Positions 6,095 to 12,489 of a stretch of 12,598 nucleotides of DNA are shown piece by piece. A program made the position numbers and the translations under genes. Under the pieces are notes generated by a model. It was given only the letters and a program-made list of their open reading frames with translations, searched no databases and had not been told where the DNA came from. Position 1 is the stretch's first letter. Each line of letters begins with the position of its first letter. This DNA is from CAZJUO01 sp964549245 (GTDB lineage Bacteria > Patescibacteriota > Patescibacteriia > UBA10025 > JAHIVO01), in the NCBI GenBank assembly GCA_964549245.1, contig CAZJUO010000032.1:1-12598 (forward strand), read 5' to 3'.

Positions 6095-6292
6095 ATGGCA
6101 ATCCAGCAGCAAGTATTTTGTCCAGACTGCCAAAAAAATGTACCTTGCGACAAACATGGAAGAGCGCTGTGTATTCACGGGCATTGTCCAGAGAATACAA
6201 CAGAACACCAAGACGACCGGGATAATAGTTTTATCCCACCGCAGGAGAAATTTAAAGACCAAGATACCTATGATCGGTATATGGGTTTATAG
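6095..6292 (+). CDS. Small Cys/His-rich protein, possible zinc-binding
   Basis: Unrecognised 65-residue protein. The first half holds C9-P-D-C12, C18, H21, C26, H28, H30 and C31, enough ligands for one or two zinc sites; the second half is acidic and likely flexible (Q-D-D-R-D, then K-F-K-D-Q-D-T-Y-D-R-Y). The ATG is preceded by AGGAGGGG (6084-6091) at a short spacing. This is the only ATG gene here with a strong Shine-Dalgarno. It is monocistronic, with its own promoter and a perfect terminator. It shares the C-P-D-C knuckle and terminator core with the gene at 5183, but the remaining sequence is not visibly similar. Confidence 0.82.
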   Translation: MAIQQQVFCPDCQKNVPCDKHGRALCIHGHCPENTTEHQDDRDNSFIPPQEKFKDQDTYDRYMGL

Positions 6293-6312
6293 CGGCAATC
6301 GTCTAATATTTG

Positions 6313-6341
6313 AAAAGCGTGATTTATATCACGCTTTTTTT
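6313..6341 (+). terminator. Terminator between convergent small gene and hpf
   Basis: AAAAGCGTGAT (6313-6323) pairs perfectly with ATCACGCTTTT (6328-6338) around a TTAT loop, with a T7 run at 6335-6341. The A4 at the 5' foot could let it also act weakly for hpf on the minus strand. Confidence 0.9.
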
Positions 6342-6342
6342 A

Positions 6343-6669
6343 TTATGAATTTCTGATGGTGGTTCTTTTGGGGGCGCGTTTTTCTTTGAAGCGGCGCACT
6401 TGGCGTAGGAGTTTGGGGATGCAGAGGTCAATGGCTTCGCGCATATGCTCGGCTTTATGGCCGGCTTTGATGGTTTTGCCGGCTAGCTCTACGGACATTT
6501 CCACTCGGTTTTTTAGCCCGCTGCGCTGGTTTTTATCCACGTCTAACTCTGCTTTCATGGTAATGACGGGCACGGGGCTGATTTTTTTAACCTTTTGCAG
6601 TTGCTTGGTAACGTAGACTTTTATGGGATTAGAAAGTTTGAAATTTTTACCTGTAATAGTTATTGACAT
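6343..6669 (-). CDS. hpf: Ribosome hibernation promoting factor (HPF/RaiA)
   Basis: Binds the decoding region of the 30S subunit to silence ribosomes during starvation. The 108 residues match the short HPF/YfiA form: an N-terminal strand I-T-I-T-G-K-N, then the first helix (K-V-Y-V-T-K-Q-L-Q-K-V-K-K), central strands, and the second helix with the family's A-I-D-x-x-I-P-K-L-x-R-Q at about 79-91, followed by a basic tail rich in Lys and Arg. The long-form dimerisation domain is absent. The ATG at 6669 has no Shine-Dalgarno. Its promoter is clear (6697-6726) and a dyad lies across the predicted transcript start. It is convergent with the small gene at 6095 and apparently monocistronic, being separated from the upstream membrane gene by a terminator. 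Confidence 0.92.
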   Translation of the reverse strand: MSITITGKNFKLSNPIKVYVTKQLQKVKKISPVPVITMKAELDVDKNQRSGLKNRVEMSVELAGKTIKAGHKAEHMREAIDLCIPKLLRQVRRFKEKRAPKRTTIRNS

Positions 6670-6671
6670 AG

Positions 6672-6697
6672 TATTGGTTATTCAATGATTACCAATA
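6672..6697 (-). promoter_or_regulatory. Dyad over hpf transcription start
   Basis: TATTGGT (6672-6678) and ACCAATA (6691-6697) form a 7-bp inverted repeat with a 12-nt centre, placed between the -10 and the ATG. It could be an operator or a 5' leader hairpin near the start codon. Confidence 0.45.
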
Positions 6698-6726
6698 TTG
6701 TAGCATTCTCAAAAATGATTCGTCAA
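6697..6726 (-). promoter_or_regulatory. Promoter of hpf
   Basis: On the minus strand, -35 TTGACG (6726-6721), an 18-nt spacer, and -10 TACAAT (6702-6697) preceded by TG-C (extended -10). The expected start is about 6690, giving a leader of about 20 nt. Confidence 0.85.
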
Positions 6727-6728
6727 AT

Positions 6729-6761
6729 AAAAACTGCACCCTTATAGTGAAAGTGTGCAGT
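6729..6761 (-). terminator. Terminator of miaA/membrane-gene transcript
   Basis: On the minus strand ACTGCAC (6761-6755) pairs with GTGCAGT (6739-6733), with further inner pairs, ending in T5. It lies 11 nt after the stop of the two-helix membrane gene and just before the hpf -35. Confidence 0.88.
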
Positions 6762-6771
6762 CGTCTCGTTC

Positions 6772-7029
6772 TTATGAACTGCCGTACCGTACCAAGGCGG
6801 CACATATCAAATAGATAATCGGGCTTACTAGGATGAGTATGGCCAGGATTATTATGGCTACTGCCTTTTTGTCTGTCACCATTTGTGAGGCATCTACGAT
6901 CATACGCGCTACCGTAGCTGAAAGGGTGGTAGGGTATGATTGTTTAATGAGTGCCGTAATAACCAGCGCATATACAGCCGAGCAATACAGCAGTGCGATT
7001 CCTACAAAGAGATAATTAAGGAGCTCTAT
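6772..7029 (-). CDS. Two-helix membrane protein with apparent ATA start
   Basis: Unrecognised 85-residue protein that standard start-codon rules miss. The minus frame is open from the miaA stop (TAG 7044-7042) to TAA 6774-6772 and contains no ATG, GTG or TTG before codon 43. A good Shine-Dalgarno AGGAGG (7043-7038) sits 8 nt ahead of ATA at 7029, the natural start position. Helix 1 spans about residues 4-28 and helix 2 about 56-80, separated by a polar loop with D-A-S-Q-M-V-T-D-K-K; this is a strong two-pass membrane pattern, so the frame is very likely coding. It lies 12 nt behind miaA in the same frame, with a shared terminator downstream, and probably depends on ribosomes finishing miaA. 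Alternatives are TAG readthrough giving a MiaA fusion, or an ATG misread as ATA. Confidence 0.72.
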   Translation of the reverse strand: MELLNYLFVGIALLYCSAVYALVITALIKQSYPTTLSATVARMIVDASQMVTDKKAVAIIILAILILVSPIIYLICAALVRYGSS

Positions 7030-7041
7030 GGTATCTTCCTC

Positions 7042-7941
7042 CTAACGGTTATGTAAAAAGTTATTGATTACCAGTATAGCCTGTTTGGTGTCGGAAATCC
7101 AGTGAATTGCCTTGTTTTTATTAAACCAGGTCATTTGGCGTTTTGCATAATGATGGCTGGCCTGGCGGAGTTGTTCTTTCGTCGCGGATAATGTTAGTTG
7201 TCCCCGTAAGTAGCGGCTGATATAACGGTATTCCAAACCAAAATCGTCGAGTCGTTGCCAGCTGACCCCTTGCCGGTGCAATCTGCGCACTTCTGCTATC
7301 ATGCCTTGTTGAAAGCGTTTAGTCAACCGACGGTCAATACGCTGGAATAATTTATTTTGGGAAAGCCGTATGCCGAGGTATAGTACCTGGTAGGGCATTT
7401 GTTTTTTTAATGGCTGTATCGGATGGCCAGTAGCTTTTATAATTTCGATGGCGCGAATCAATCGATAGGGATTATGTGGGTCAATGGTTTGCGCTCGTTT
7501 TGGATCAAGTTTTTTTAGTTGAGAAAACAGTTGTTTGGTTGTTTTTTTTGCCAACTGCTGGCGTAACAGTTTGTTTGGTTTAACTGTCGGGAGATTAAGG
7601 TCTTCGATTACGGCCTGTATCCAAAAGCCGGTACCACCCACCAAAATTGGGAGCTTGCCTTTGCTGTGGATTTTTTTAATGGCTTGCTGGGCATCCCGCT
7701 TGAAATGCGCCACATTGTATTCATACTTCGGTGAGGCTACATCCAGCAAGTGGTGGGGGGCCTGCCGCTGTTCTTGCTTGGTAGCTTTACCAGTGCCAAT
7801 ATCCATACCGCGGTACACTTGGCGGGAATCAGCAGAGATAATCTCGCCTTGAAATTGTTTTGCCAACTTTAAGGAGAGCGCTGTTTTACCGCTTGAAGTG
7901 GGGCCGGCAATAACGATTATTTGCTGTTTGGCAATTGACAT
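7042..7941 (-). CDS. miaA: tRNA dimethylallyltransferase
   Basis: Transfers a dimethylallyl group to N6 of A37 in tRNAs reading codons that start with U, giving i6A37. The 299-residue length is normal. The P-loop G-P-T-S-S-G-K-T is at 13-20, followed by S-A-D-S-R-Q-V-Y at 36-43 with the catalytic D38, then D-I-G-T-G-K. Further marks are P-H-H-L-L-D, V-G-G-T-G-F-W-I-Q-A, D-P-x-N-P-Y-R-L-I-R-A-I-E and the C-terminal Y-A-K-R-Q-M-T-W-F. The ATG at 7941 has no Shine-Dalgarno and a leader of about 27 nt from the predicted promoter. The stop TAG overlaps the Shine-Dalgarno of the membrane gene that follows. The partner enzyme MiaB is encoded nearby on the same strand but in a separate unit. Confidence 0.97.
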   Translation of the reverse strand: MSIAKQQIIVIAGPTSSGKTALSLKLAKQFQGEIISADSRQVYRGMDIGTGKATKQEQRQAPHHLLDVASPKYEYNVAHFKRDAQQAIKKIHSKGKLPILVGGTGFWIQAVIEDLNLPTVKPNKLLRQQLAKKTTKQLFSQLKKLDPKRAQTIDPHNPYRLIRAIEIIKATGHPIQPLKKQMPYQVLYLGIRLSQNKLFQRIDRRLTKRFQQGMIAEVRRLHRQGVSWQRLDDFGLEYRYISRYLRGQLTLSATKEQLRQASHHYAKRQMTWFNKNKAIHWISDTKQAILVINNFLHNR

Positions 7942-7974
7942 GAGAATATTTTTTTGTTAGACTACTCAAATAAT

Positions 7975-8003
7975 ATTGTACCTTAACTAAACTGATATAC
8001 CAA
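7975..8003 (-). promoter_or_regulatory. Promoter of miaA
   Basis: On the minus strand, -35 TTGGTA (8003-7998), a 17-nt spacer, and -10 TACAAT (7980-7975). The -35 overlaps the Shine-Dalgarno of the divergent membrane gene by two bases, so the two units are packed tightly. Confidence 0.65.
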
Positions 8004-8012
8004 GGAGGAACG

Positions 8013-8681
8013 TTGAAACGAGGTAAGATTATTCGATCCCTTCGCCTGTTCGCTAGAGACCATCCTTTTTTAACTTTATTATTCGCGTTGGCTGCTATAG
8101 CTGGTACGTTGCTGCTCATATCTCGATTCCGATGGGGAAAATACTGCGTAAATTTTGTGGCCACACTGGTCTTTTCTGAAGCTGGGGCGTTATTATGGTA
8201 TGAAGCCGTGCATTCTGCTTGGACCGTCTTCTGGCTATTGGTGGTTGCCAATGCATTTACCTTATTGCTTGATACATTTGTGATTAGGCAACTATTGTTA
8301 ATGCCGCGTGTAAAAAAAGTCCTTGACTTTTTTAGTGTGACAGCTAAACGGTTTATCGAAAATGTTGTTCGTATCGTGCGTGGCAGGCGGCCTGTCGTTC
8401 AGGGTGAAAAGAGCATTAATATTCACGAACCACATACGTGGTCAAATCCCATTGCCAATCAGGTAAAACATATTGCCGGCAATCCAACCAAGGCCGGTTT
8501 GGGCAGTGTGTTTGCCCTAGGGCTCGTACCACGGGCTTTAACGGGAGTAATCGGCGGTACTGCTCTAGCGGTACTGGTAATTAAGTATAATCGCTTTAAT
8601 GCTATTGGTTGGCTGGTGCTGGCCGCGGCCATGCTTATCCGCATCATAGGTACTATTGCCTTATATACAATTTTTTATTGA
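8013..8681 (+). CDS. Multi-pass membrane protein, unknown function
   Basis: Unrecognised 222-residue integral membrane protein. Likely membrane segments are about 18-37, 44-62, 70-91, 162-188 and 195-217. A basic soluble stretch (about 92-155, with V-R-G-R-R-P) joins the first three to the last two, and the basic N-terminus (M-K-R-G-K, then R-L-F-A-R) suggests N-in orientation. The fourth segment is Gly/Ala/Leu-rich (G-L-G-S-V-F-A-L-G-L, G-V-I-G-G-T-A-L-A), as in transporters, but I cannot name a family. The TTG start at 8013 is set by AAGGAGGAA (8002-8010). It is divergent from miaA; no convincing promoter for it was found in the 71 nt between the two starts. A terminator follows directly. 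Confidence 0.85.
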   Translation: MKRGKIIRSLRLFARDHPFLTLLFALAAIAGTLLLISRFRWGKYCVNFVATLVFSEAGALLWYEAVHSAWTVFWLLVVANAFTLLLDTFVIRQLLLMPRVKKVLDFFSVTAKRFIENVVRIVRGRRPVVQGEKSINIHEPHTWSNPIANQVKHIAGNPTKAGLGSVFALGLVPRALTGVIGGTALAVLVIKYNRFNAIGWLVLAAAMLIRIIGTIALYTIFY

Positions 8682-8716
8682 GACTATTATTTGTAACTAA
8701 AATAATAGTCTTTTTT
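8681..8716 (+). terminator. Terminator of membrane gene
   Basis: GACTATTAT (8682-8690) pairs perfectly with ATAATAGTC (8702-8710) around an 11-nt loop; T6 at 8711-8716. It overlaps the miaB stop codon region. On the minus strand the hairpin is followed by A-rich sequence, so it should not terminate miaB. Confidence 0.85.
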
Positions 8717-10088
8717 ATATTAGTTGTCCCTGCAGGCCCCAGGCGGTGGCTTGATTTATTTTTACCTGAACAAATTGGCCACATAAGTTTTCTCCGCCGA
8801 AGCGGACATTTTTAAAACCGGGGTTTTTGCCGCTGTTAGTTTCCGTTTTTTTGTTGTAATTTTCTACAAGCACGGTAAGTGTCTGGCCTAGGAGTTTTTG
8901 GTTTTGGGACAGCGCTGATTTTGTTAATATTTCATTTAACATATTTTCCCTGCGTGCTTTTTCTTTTTTCGGCACATCGTCCTTGAAGAAACGTGCCGCT
9001 GCTGTTCCTGGGCGTGGAGAGTACTGTGCGAGGTAGGCCATATCATACTGCACTGTTTCCATCAGCCCGGCTGTTTGCTGGAATTGTTTTTCAGTTTCTC
9101 CAGGGAAGCCAACGATAATATCAGTAGTTATAGCTACGCCGGGCCAGGCTTTTCTGATGCTATTAACCAGCTCAAGGTAATATTTTTTGGTATGGCGGCG
9201 GTTCATGCGACGCAGGATTTCATCATCACCGGACTGAATCGGCAAATGGAAATACCGGCAGACCTTTTTGCATTGCGGCAGGGTATTAATTAGTTCCTCG
9301 GAAACGTCCTGGGGATTTGAAGTAATAAAACGAATCCAAAAATCGCCAGGCAGGTCGTTTATCTTTTTCAGCAGTTTGGCGAAATCTTTGGGTACTTTGG
9401 TAGTGGCACTGCGAAATTGGATCGGCTGGTCTGATTTAAATCGCCAGTGCTCGCGAGATCGCGTTTGCAGCGTATCGACGTCGTGGGCTAATTCTGGGTC
9501 AATATAGGCATTGACGTTTTGGCCCAGGAGTGTAATTTCTTTGTAGCCTTTTTCGATAAGTTGTTTTACCTCCTTAATAATGTCAGAAGATGGGCGGGAG
9601 GTTTCTTGGCCTCGGGTGTATGGTACGGCGCAATACGTGCAGTAGTTATTACAGCCGGTCATAATAGGTACAAAGGCCTGGAAGGGAGAGGAGTGCAAAG
9701 CACGCAAAGCTAAATAATCAGCGTTAGTAATACTGTTATCTGATGTATTATCCCTGGCTAAACCCAAAAGATACGGCAATCGTTCGATATCCTTTATTTC
9801 CAGAAAAATATCAAAGGCTGTTTGTAATTTATCCCTATCAGCAGGTAAAACACAGCCAGTTAAAACTGTGGTTAGGCTGGAGTTTTTTTTACGCTTATGC
9901 CAAGTCTTTAATTTACCGTATATCCGGTCCATAGCGCTCTGGCGTACCGAACAAGCAACGACAATAATACAGTCAGCCATTTGTTCGTTAGCTACCGCTT
10001 GAACGCCTTTCCTATTTAATAAACCGGCTATCCGTTCAGCATCAGATTTGTTCATTTGGCAGCCGATAGAGAGAATATAATATTTCAT
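8715..10088 (-). CDS. miaB: tRNA-2-methylthio-N6-dimethylallyladenosine synthase
   Basis: Radical-SAM methylthiotransferase that converts the i6A37 made by MiaA into ms2i6A37. The 457-residue protein has the three N-terminal cluster cysteines C10 (G-C-Q-M-N), C46 (A-C-S-V-R) and C79 (T-G-C-V), the radical-SAM motif C146-N-N-Y-C150-T-Y-C153, then P-Y-T-R-G, L-L-G-Q-N-V-N-A-Y, H-L-P-I-Q-S-G, T-D-I-I-V-G-F-P-G-E-T and a C-terminal TRAM-like domain. An unusual polar segment of about 35 residues follows the N-V-N-A-Y motif. The start at 10088 is preferred because M-K-Y-Y-I-L is the usual family beginning; a longer in-frame start at 10208 would run through the promoter and antisense to the small gene at 10177. 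The predicted transcript begins about 5 nt before the ATG, so it is nearly leaderless. Confidence 0.96.
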   Translation of the reverse strand: MKYYILSIGCQMNKSDAERIAGLLNRKGVQAVANEQMADCIIVVACSVRQSAMDRIYGKLKTWHKRKKNSSLTTVLTGCVLPADRDKLQTAFDIFLEIKDIERLPYLLGLARDNTSDNSITNADYLALRALHSSPFQAFVPIMTGCNNYCTYCAVPYTRGQETSRPSSDIIKEVKQLIEKGYKEITLLGQNVNAYIDPELAHDVDTLQTRSREHWRFKSDQPIQFRSATTKVPKDFAKLLKKINDLPGDFWIRFITSNPQDVSEELINTLPQCKKVCRYFHLPIQSGDDEILRRMNRRHTKKYYLELVNSIRKAWPGVAITTDIIVGFPGETEKQFQQTAGLMETVQYDMAYLAQYSPRPGTAAARFFKDDVPKKEKARRENMLNEILTKSALSQNQKLLGQTLTVLVENYNKKTETNSGKNPGFKNVRFGGENLCGQFVQVKINQATAWGLQGQLI

Positions 10089-10099
10089 AGTAGGCTTTG

Positions 10100-10128
10100 A
10101 TTGTAGCTTTTTTACGCTTGCCTGACAA
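10100..10128 (-). promoter_or_regulatory. Promoter of miaB
   Basis: On the minus strand, -35 TTGTCA (10128-10123), a 17-nt spacer, and -10 TACAAT (10105-10100). The expected start is about 10093. Confidence 0.85.
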
Positions 10129-10130
10129 GC
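10116..10130. promoter_or_regulatory. Dyad shared by two divergent promoters
   Basis: GCTTG-CCTGA-CAAGC, a 5-bp inverted repeat with a 5-nt centre. It covers both -35 elements (miaB on minus, small membrane gene on plus), which overlap by one base. It could be a regulator site or simply a consequence of the two abutting -35 boxes. Confidence 0.4.
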
Positions 10131-10146
10131 TGGGTAGTGGTACAAT
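10118..10146 (+). promoter_or_regulatory. Promoter of small membrane gene
   Basis: -35 TTGCCT at 10118-10123, a 17-nt spacer, and -10 TACAAT at 10141-10146 preceded by TG-G (extended -10), the same nine bases as at gatB. The expected start is about 10153. Confidence 0.78.
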
Positions 10147-10176
10147 ACAATTGTCATTATTTTTAGCATCAACGAT

Positions 10177-10338
10177 ATGGCACAAGACCTCAAAAAAGAA
10201 CTTGACAACCAGCAATACCCCGAAGTTAATCAGCAAACTTCCCTTAAAATAGGTTTGGGCGTAAAGTTGGTTATTGGAACCGTGGTGGCAGTAGCAGTAG
10301 TGGCTGGTATTTATGTGGCTATTTCCATGGCGCAATAA
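10177..10338 (+). CDS. 53-residue single-helix membrane protein
   Basis: Unrecognised small protein. Residues 1-22 are polar (M-A-Q-D-L-K-K-E-L-D, then Gln/Asn-rich), and about 28-50 form one strongly hydrophobic Val/Ala/Gly helix ending S-M-A-Q. The topology fits a tail-anchored or single-pass protein with a cytosolic N-terminus, or a non-cleaved signal anchor. Support for a real gene comes from a good extended -10 promoter upstream and a strong terminator 22 nt after the stop, leaving no other gene to explain them. The ATG has no Shine-Dalgarno. Its role is unknown; it is divergent from miaB and convergent with thrS, so context gives no function. Confidence 0.75.
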   Translation: MAQDLKKELDNQQYPEVNQQTSLKIGLGVKLVIGTVVAVAVVAGIYVAISMAQ

Positions 10339-10360
10339 TATTATTGCAGAACAAAATATC

Positions 10361-10397
10361 AAAAAAACAAGAAATTTTAAAAACCTCTTGTTTTTTT
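10361..10397. terminator. Bidirectional terminator between small gene and thrS
   Basis: A7-CAAGA (10361-10372) pairs with TCTTG-T7 (10386-10397), a 12-bp stem with a 13-nt loop. The A-run and T-run give a U-tract on either strand, suiting the convergent genes. Confidence 0.88.
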
Positions 10398-10416
10398 ATT
10401 TAATTAAAAGAAAGTA

Positions 10417-12174
10417 TCAAGATCGATTGGTTATTTCAGAGGCAACCCGCTTTATAAATGCAGAGACTGATAATTGTTTCATAGCTTTTTGGCCACGAAT
10501 ACGGATGTGTAATTTATTTCCCTTGACCTCTTTGTCACCGATGACCAGTATATAGGGAATTTTCATTTTGGTAGCCTCGCGGATTTTATAGCCAACGGTG
10601 TCATTATTGTCATTGAGTTCGGAACGAAGGCCCGCTTCCATGAATTGCTGGTAAAGCTTTTTAGCGTAGGCACGGTGAGATTTGCCGACAGTTAGTATGG
10701 CTACTTGTATCGGCGCCAGCCAGACTGGAAAATTTCCTGCATAGTGCTCTATCAAAAAAGCCATGGTGCGCTCCAGGGCGCCGATGGACGAGCGGTGAAT
10801 AACGATAGGCTCTTGTTCTTTACCCTTACTGTCAATATAGCGAAGATCAAACCGTTTGGGCATAACGAAATCGTACTGTACGGTAAAGGCTGTGTCCTCC
10901 TGCCCGTTAAGGCGTTTCATCTGCACATCAATTTTCGGTCCATAAAAAGCTGCCTCACCTTTGGCTTCGTAGAATGGCGCTTTTGTTTTTTGTAATACGC
11001 GGCGCAGGACGTTTTCCGCCTCGTCCCAGGCTTTGTCGTCTTGATAGTATTTTTTGGTGTCTTGCCGGTCCCCTAATGACAATCGGTAGAAGTAATCTTG
11101 TCCCTTTTTCAGCTGCAAAGTTTTATTGGTAAAATCAATCAGTCTTAAAACATTGATTAGCTCTTTTTCAGATTGTTCCCGCATGCAAAAAATATGCGCG
11201 TCAGCCAGGCAGAATTCCCGTACTCGCATTAAGCCCGTCAGTTCACCGCTTTTTTCGTAGCGGAATTGGGCGGCTAGCTCGGCGTAGCGTAAGGGCAGTT
11301 CACGGTAACTGCGCGGTTTGTCCAGGTAGAGCATAAAATGGTGAGGGCAAGTCATCGGCCGCAGAATAAGCTCTTCTTCATCGACTTTCATGGGCGGATA
11401 CATAGTATCCTTGTAGTAGGGGTAGTGGCCGGATTTTTTGTATAGATCAGTTTTTGCCAGCGGGGGAGTATAGACATGCTGATAGCCCCATTTCAATTCC
11501 TCATCAACGATAAAGCGTTCCAGCTCCCGCCGGATAATACTGCCATAAGGTGTAAACAGCGGTAAGCCTTTTCCTACTAGATCGGAGAGAGTAAATAAGC
11601 CCATATCTTTGCCGATTTTTCTATGGTCTCGTTTTTTTGCTTCTTCCTGCATGGTTAGGTATTCAGCCAGTTCTTTTTTATCAGCAAAAGCGACGCCATA
11701 GATGCGTTGCAGCATTTTATTTTTTTCGTCACCGCGCCAGTAGGCGCCGGCGATGCTGGTTAGCTTGAATCCATCGGCCGGTATTTCCTTGGTTGAGGCA
11801 ACATGCGGACCGGAACAAAGGTCAATGAATTTACCCGATTGGTAGTAAGTAATTGGCTGCTTGTTTTTTTGCAGCTCATCAATGAGTTCTTGTTTATACG
11901 GCTGGTCTTTTGACAGTTCCTTGGCTTCGGCCAGGCTTTTTTCCAGTTTTTCGAATTTGATATTCTGGCTAACCAGTTTTTTCATGCGTTTTTCGATTTT
12001 CGGCAGGTCCTGCGGGGTCAGCGGGCGGGGCAGGTCGAAGTCGTAGTAAAAGCCGTCATCAATCACCGGACCGATAGCCAGCTTGGCTTTGGGGAATAGC
12101 TGCAGTACTGACTCGGCCATAAGGTGGGATAATGAGTGGCGGATTTTTTCTAATTGTTGATCGTTTGATGGCAT
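10417..12174 (-). CDS. thrS: Threonyl-tRNA synthetase, TGS-less form
   Basis: Charges tRNA-Thr and edits Ser-tRNA-Thr. The 585 residues begin directly at the editing domain (H13-S-L-S-H17 and C120-S-G-P-H124); the N-terminal TGS domain of about 60 residues found in E. coli ThrRS (642 residues) is missing. The class II core follows, with zinc ligands C276 (T-C-P-H-H) and H327 (A-D-A-H-I-F), motif 2 R-Y-E-K-S-G-E-L-T-G-L-M-R-V-R, and motif 3 with V-I-H-R-S-S-I-G-A-L-E-R-T containing the third ligand. The C-terminal anticodon-binding domain starts near P-V-W-L-A-P-I-Q-V. The ATG lies 4 nt after the stop of the MazG-like gene, without a Shine-Dalgarno, so reinitiation from that gene is likely. 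No T-box leader is possible in this arrangement. Its end faces the small membrane gene across a bidirectional terminator. Confidence 0.97.
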   Translation of the reverse strand: MPSNDQQLEKIRHSLSHLMAESVLQLFPKAKLAIGPVIDDGFYYDFDLPRPLTPQDLPKIEKRMKKLVSQNIKFEKLEKSLAEAKELSKDQPYKQELIDELQKNKQPITYYQSGKFIDLCSGPHVASTKEIPADGFKLTSIAGAYWRGDEKNKMLQRIYGVAFADKKELAEYLTMQEEAKKRDHRKIGKDMGLFTLSDLVGKGLPLFTPYGSIIRRELERFIVDEELKWGYQHVYTPPLAKTDLYKKSGHYPYYKDTMYPPMKVDEEELILRPMTCPHHFMLYLDKPRSYRELPLRYAELAAQFRYEKSGELTGLMRVREFCLADAHIFCMREQSEKELINVLRLIDFTNKTLQLKKGQDYFYRLSLGDRQDTKKYYQDDKAWDEAENVLRRVLQKTKAPFYEAKGEAAFYGPKIDVQMKRLNGQEDTAFTVQYDFVMPKRFDLRYIDSKGKEQEPIVIHRSSIGALERTMAFLIEHYAGNFPVWLAPIQVAILTVGKSHRAYAKKLYQQFMEAGLRSELNDNNDTVGYKIREATKMKIPYILVIGDKEVKGNKLHIRIRGQKAMKQLSVSAFIKRVASEITNRS

Positions 12175-12178
12175 ATGT

Positions 12179-12478
12179 TTAAAGATTATGTCTTTTTTTA
12201 AGTATAGTTATTTTATGTAATACTGATTTTTCTATATCAACTCCAAAAAGGTCTGCCAGGGAGGCTAGTTGGAAATATACGTCAGCAAATTCTTCTTCTA
12301 AGCATTCTTTTTGTGGGTTGGCGTTTCGGAGACGTTTAAGGTTTGTTTCGTGAACCAATTCACCCAGTTCTTCAATAAGCTGCGCTACGGTTAATTGTTC
12401 ATCTCGTTTTAGTCCGCATTTATTGTCAATTTTTTTGACTATGTCGGCCGAGATAGTTTGCAGTTCTTTTGAGTTCAT
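12179..12478 (-). CDS. MazG-like nucleotide pyrophosphohydrolase
   Basis: All-alpha NTP pyrophosphohydrolase of the MazG/dUTPase-like family, which hydrolyses (often non-canonical) NTPs to NMP and pyrophosphate. The protein is 99 residues from ATG 12478. The metal-binding motifs are visible: E-E-L-G-E in the second helix (about 36-40) and E-E-E-F-A-D (about 65-70) in the third, giving the family's E-x-x-E plus E-x-x-D pattern. The single-domain length fits the short MazG-like group, not full MazG. An in-frame TTG at 12487 would add three residues; neither start has a Shine-Dalgarno, so ATG is chosen. It is the first gene before thrS, with only 4 nt between. The substrate cannot be told from sequence. 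Confidence 0.85.
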   Translation of the reverse strand: MNSKELQTISADIVKKIDNKCGLKRDEQLTVAQLIEELGELVHETNLKRLRNANPQKECLEEEFADVYFQLASLADLFGVDIEKSVLHKITILKKRHNL

Positions 12479-12489
12479 AGTGTTCAATG

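Noticed and set aside
6833..7015. Plus-strand open frame of 60 codons
   Set aside because: It lies antisense to the two-helix membrane gene, has no Shine-Dalgarno or terminator, and its product does not look like a natural protein.
7991..8001. TG-A-TATACC as the -10 for the membrane gene at 8013
   Set aside because: Its transcript would start inside the Shine-Dalgarno, and no -35 lies at a proper distance.
10089..10208. N-terminal extension of miaB from 10208
   Set aside because: It would cover its own promoter and run antisense to the small membrane gene, and MiaB proteins normally begin near M-K-Y-Y-I.
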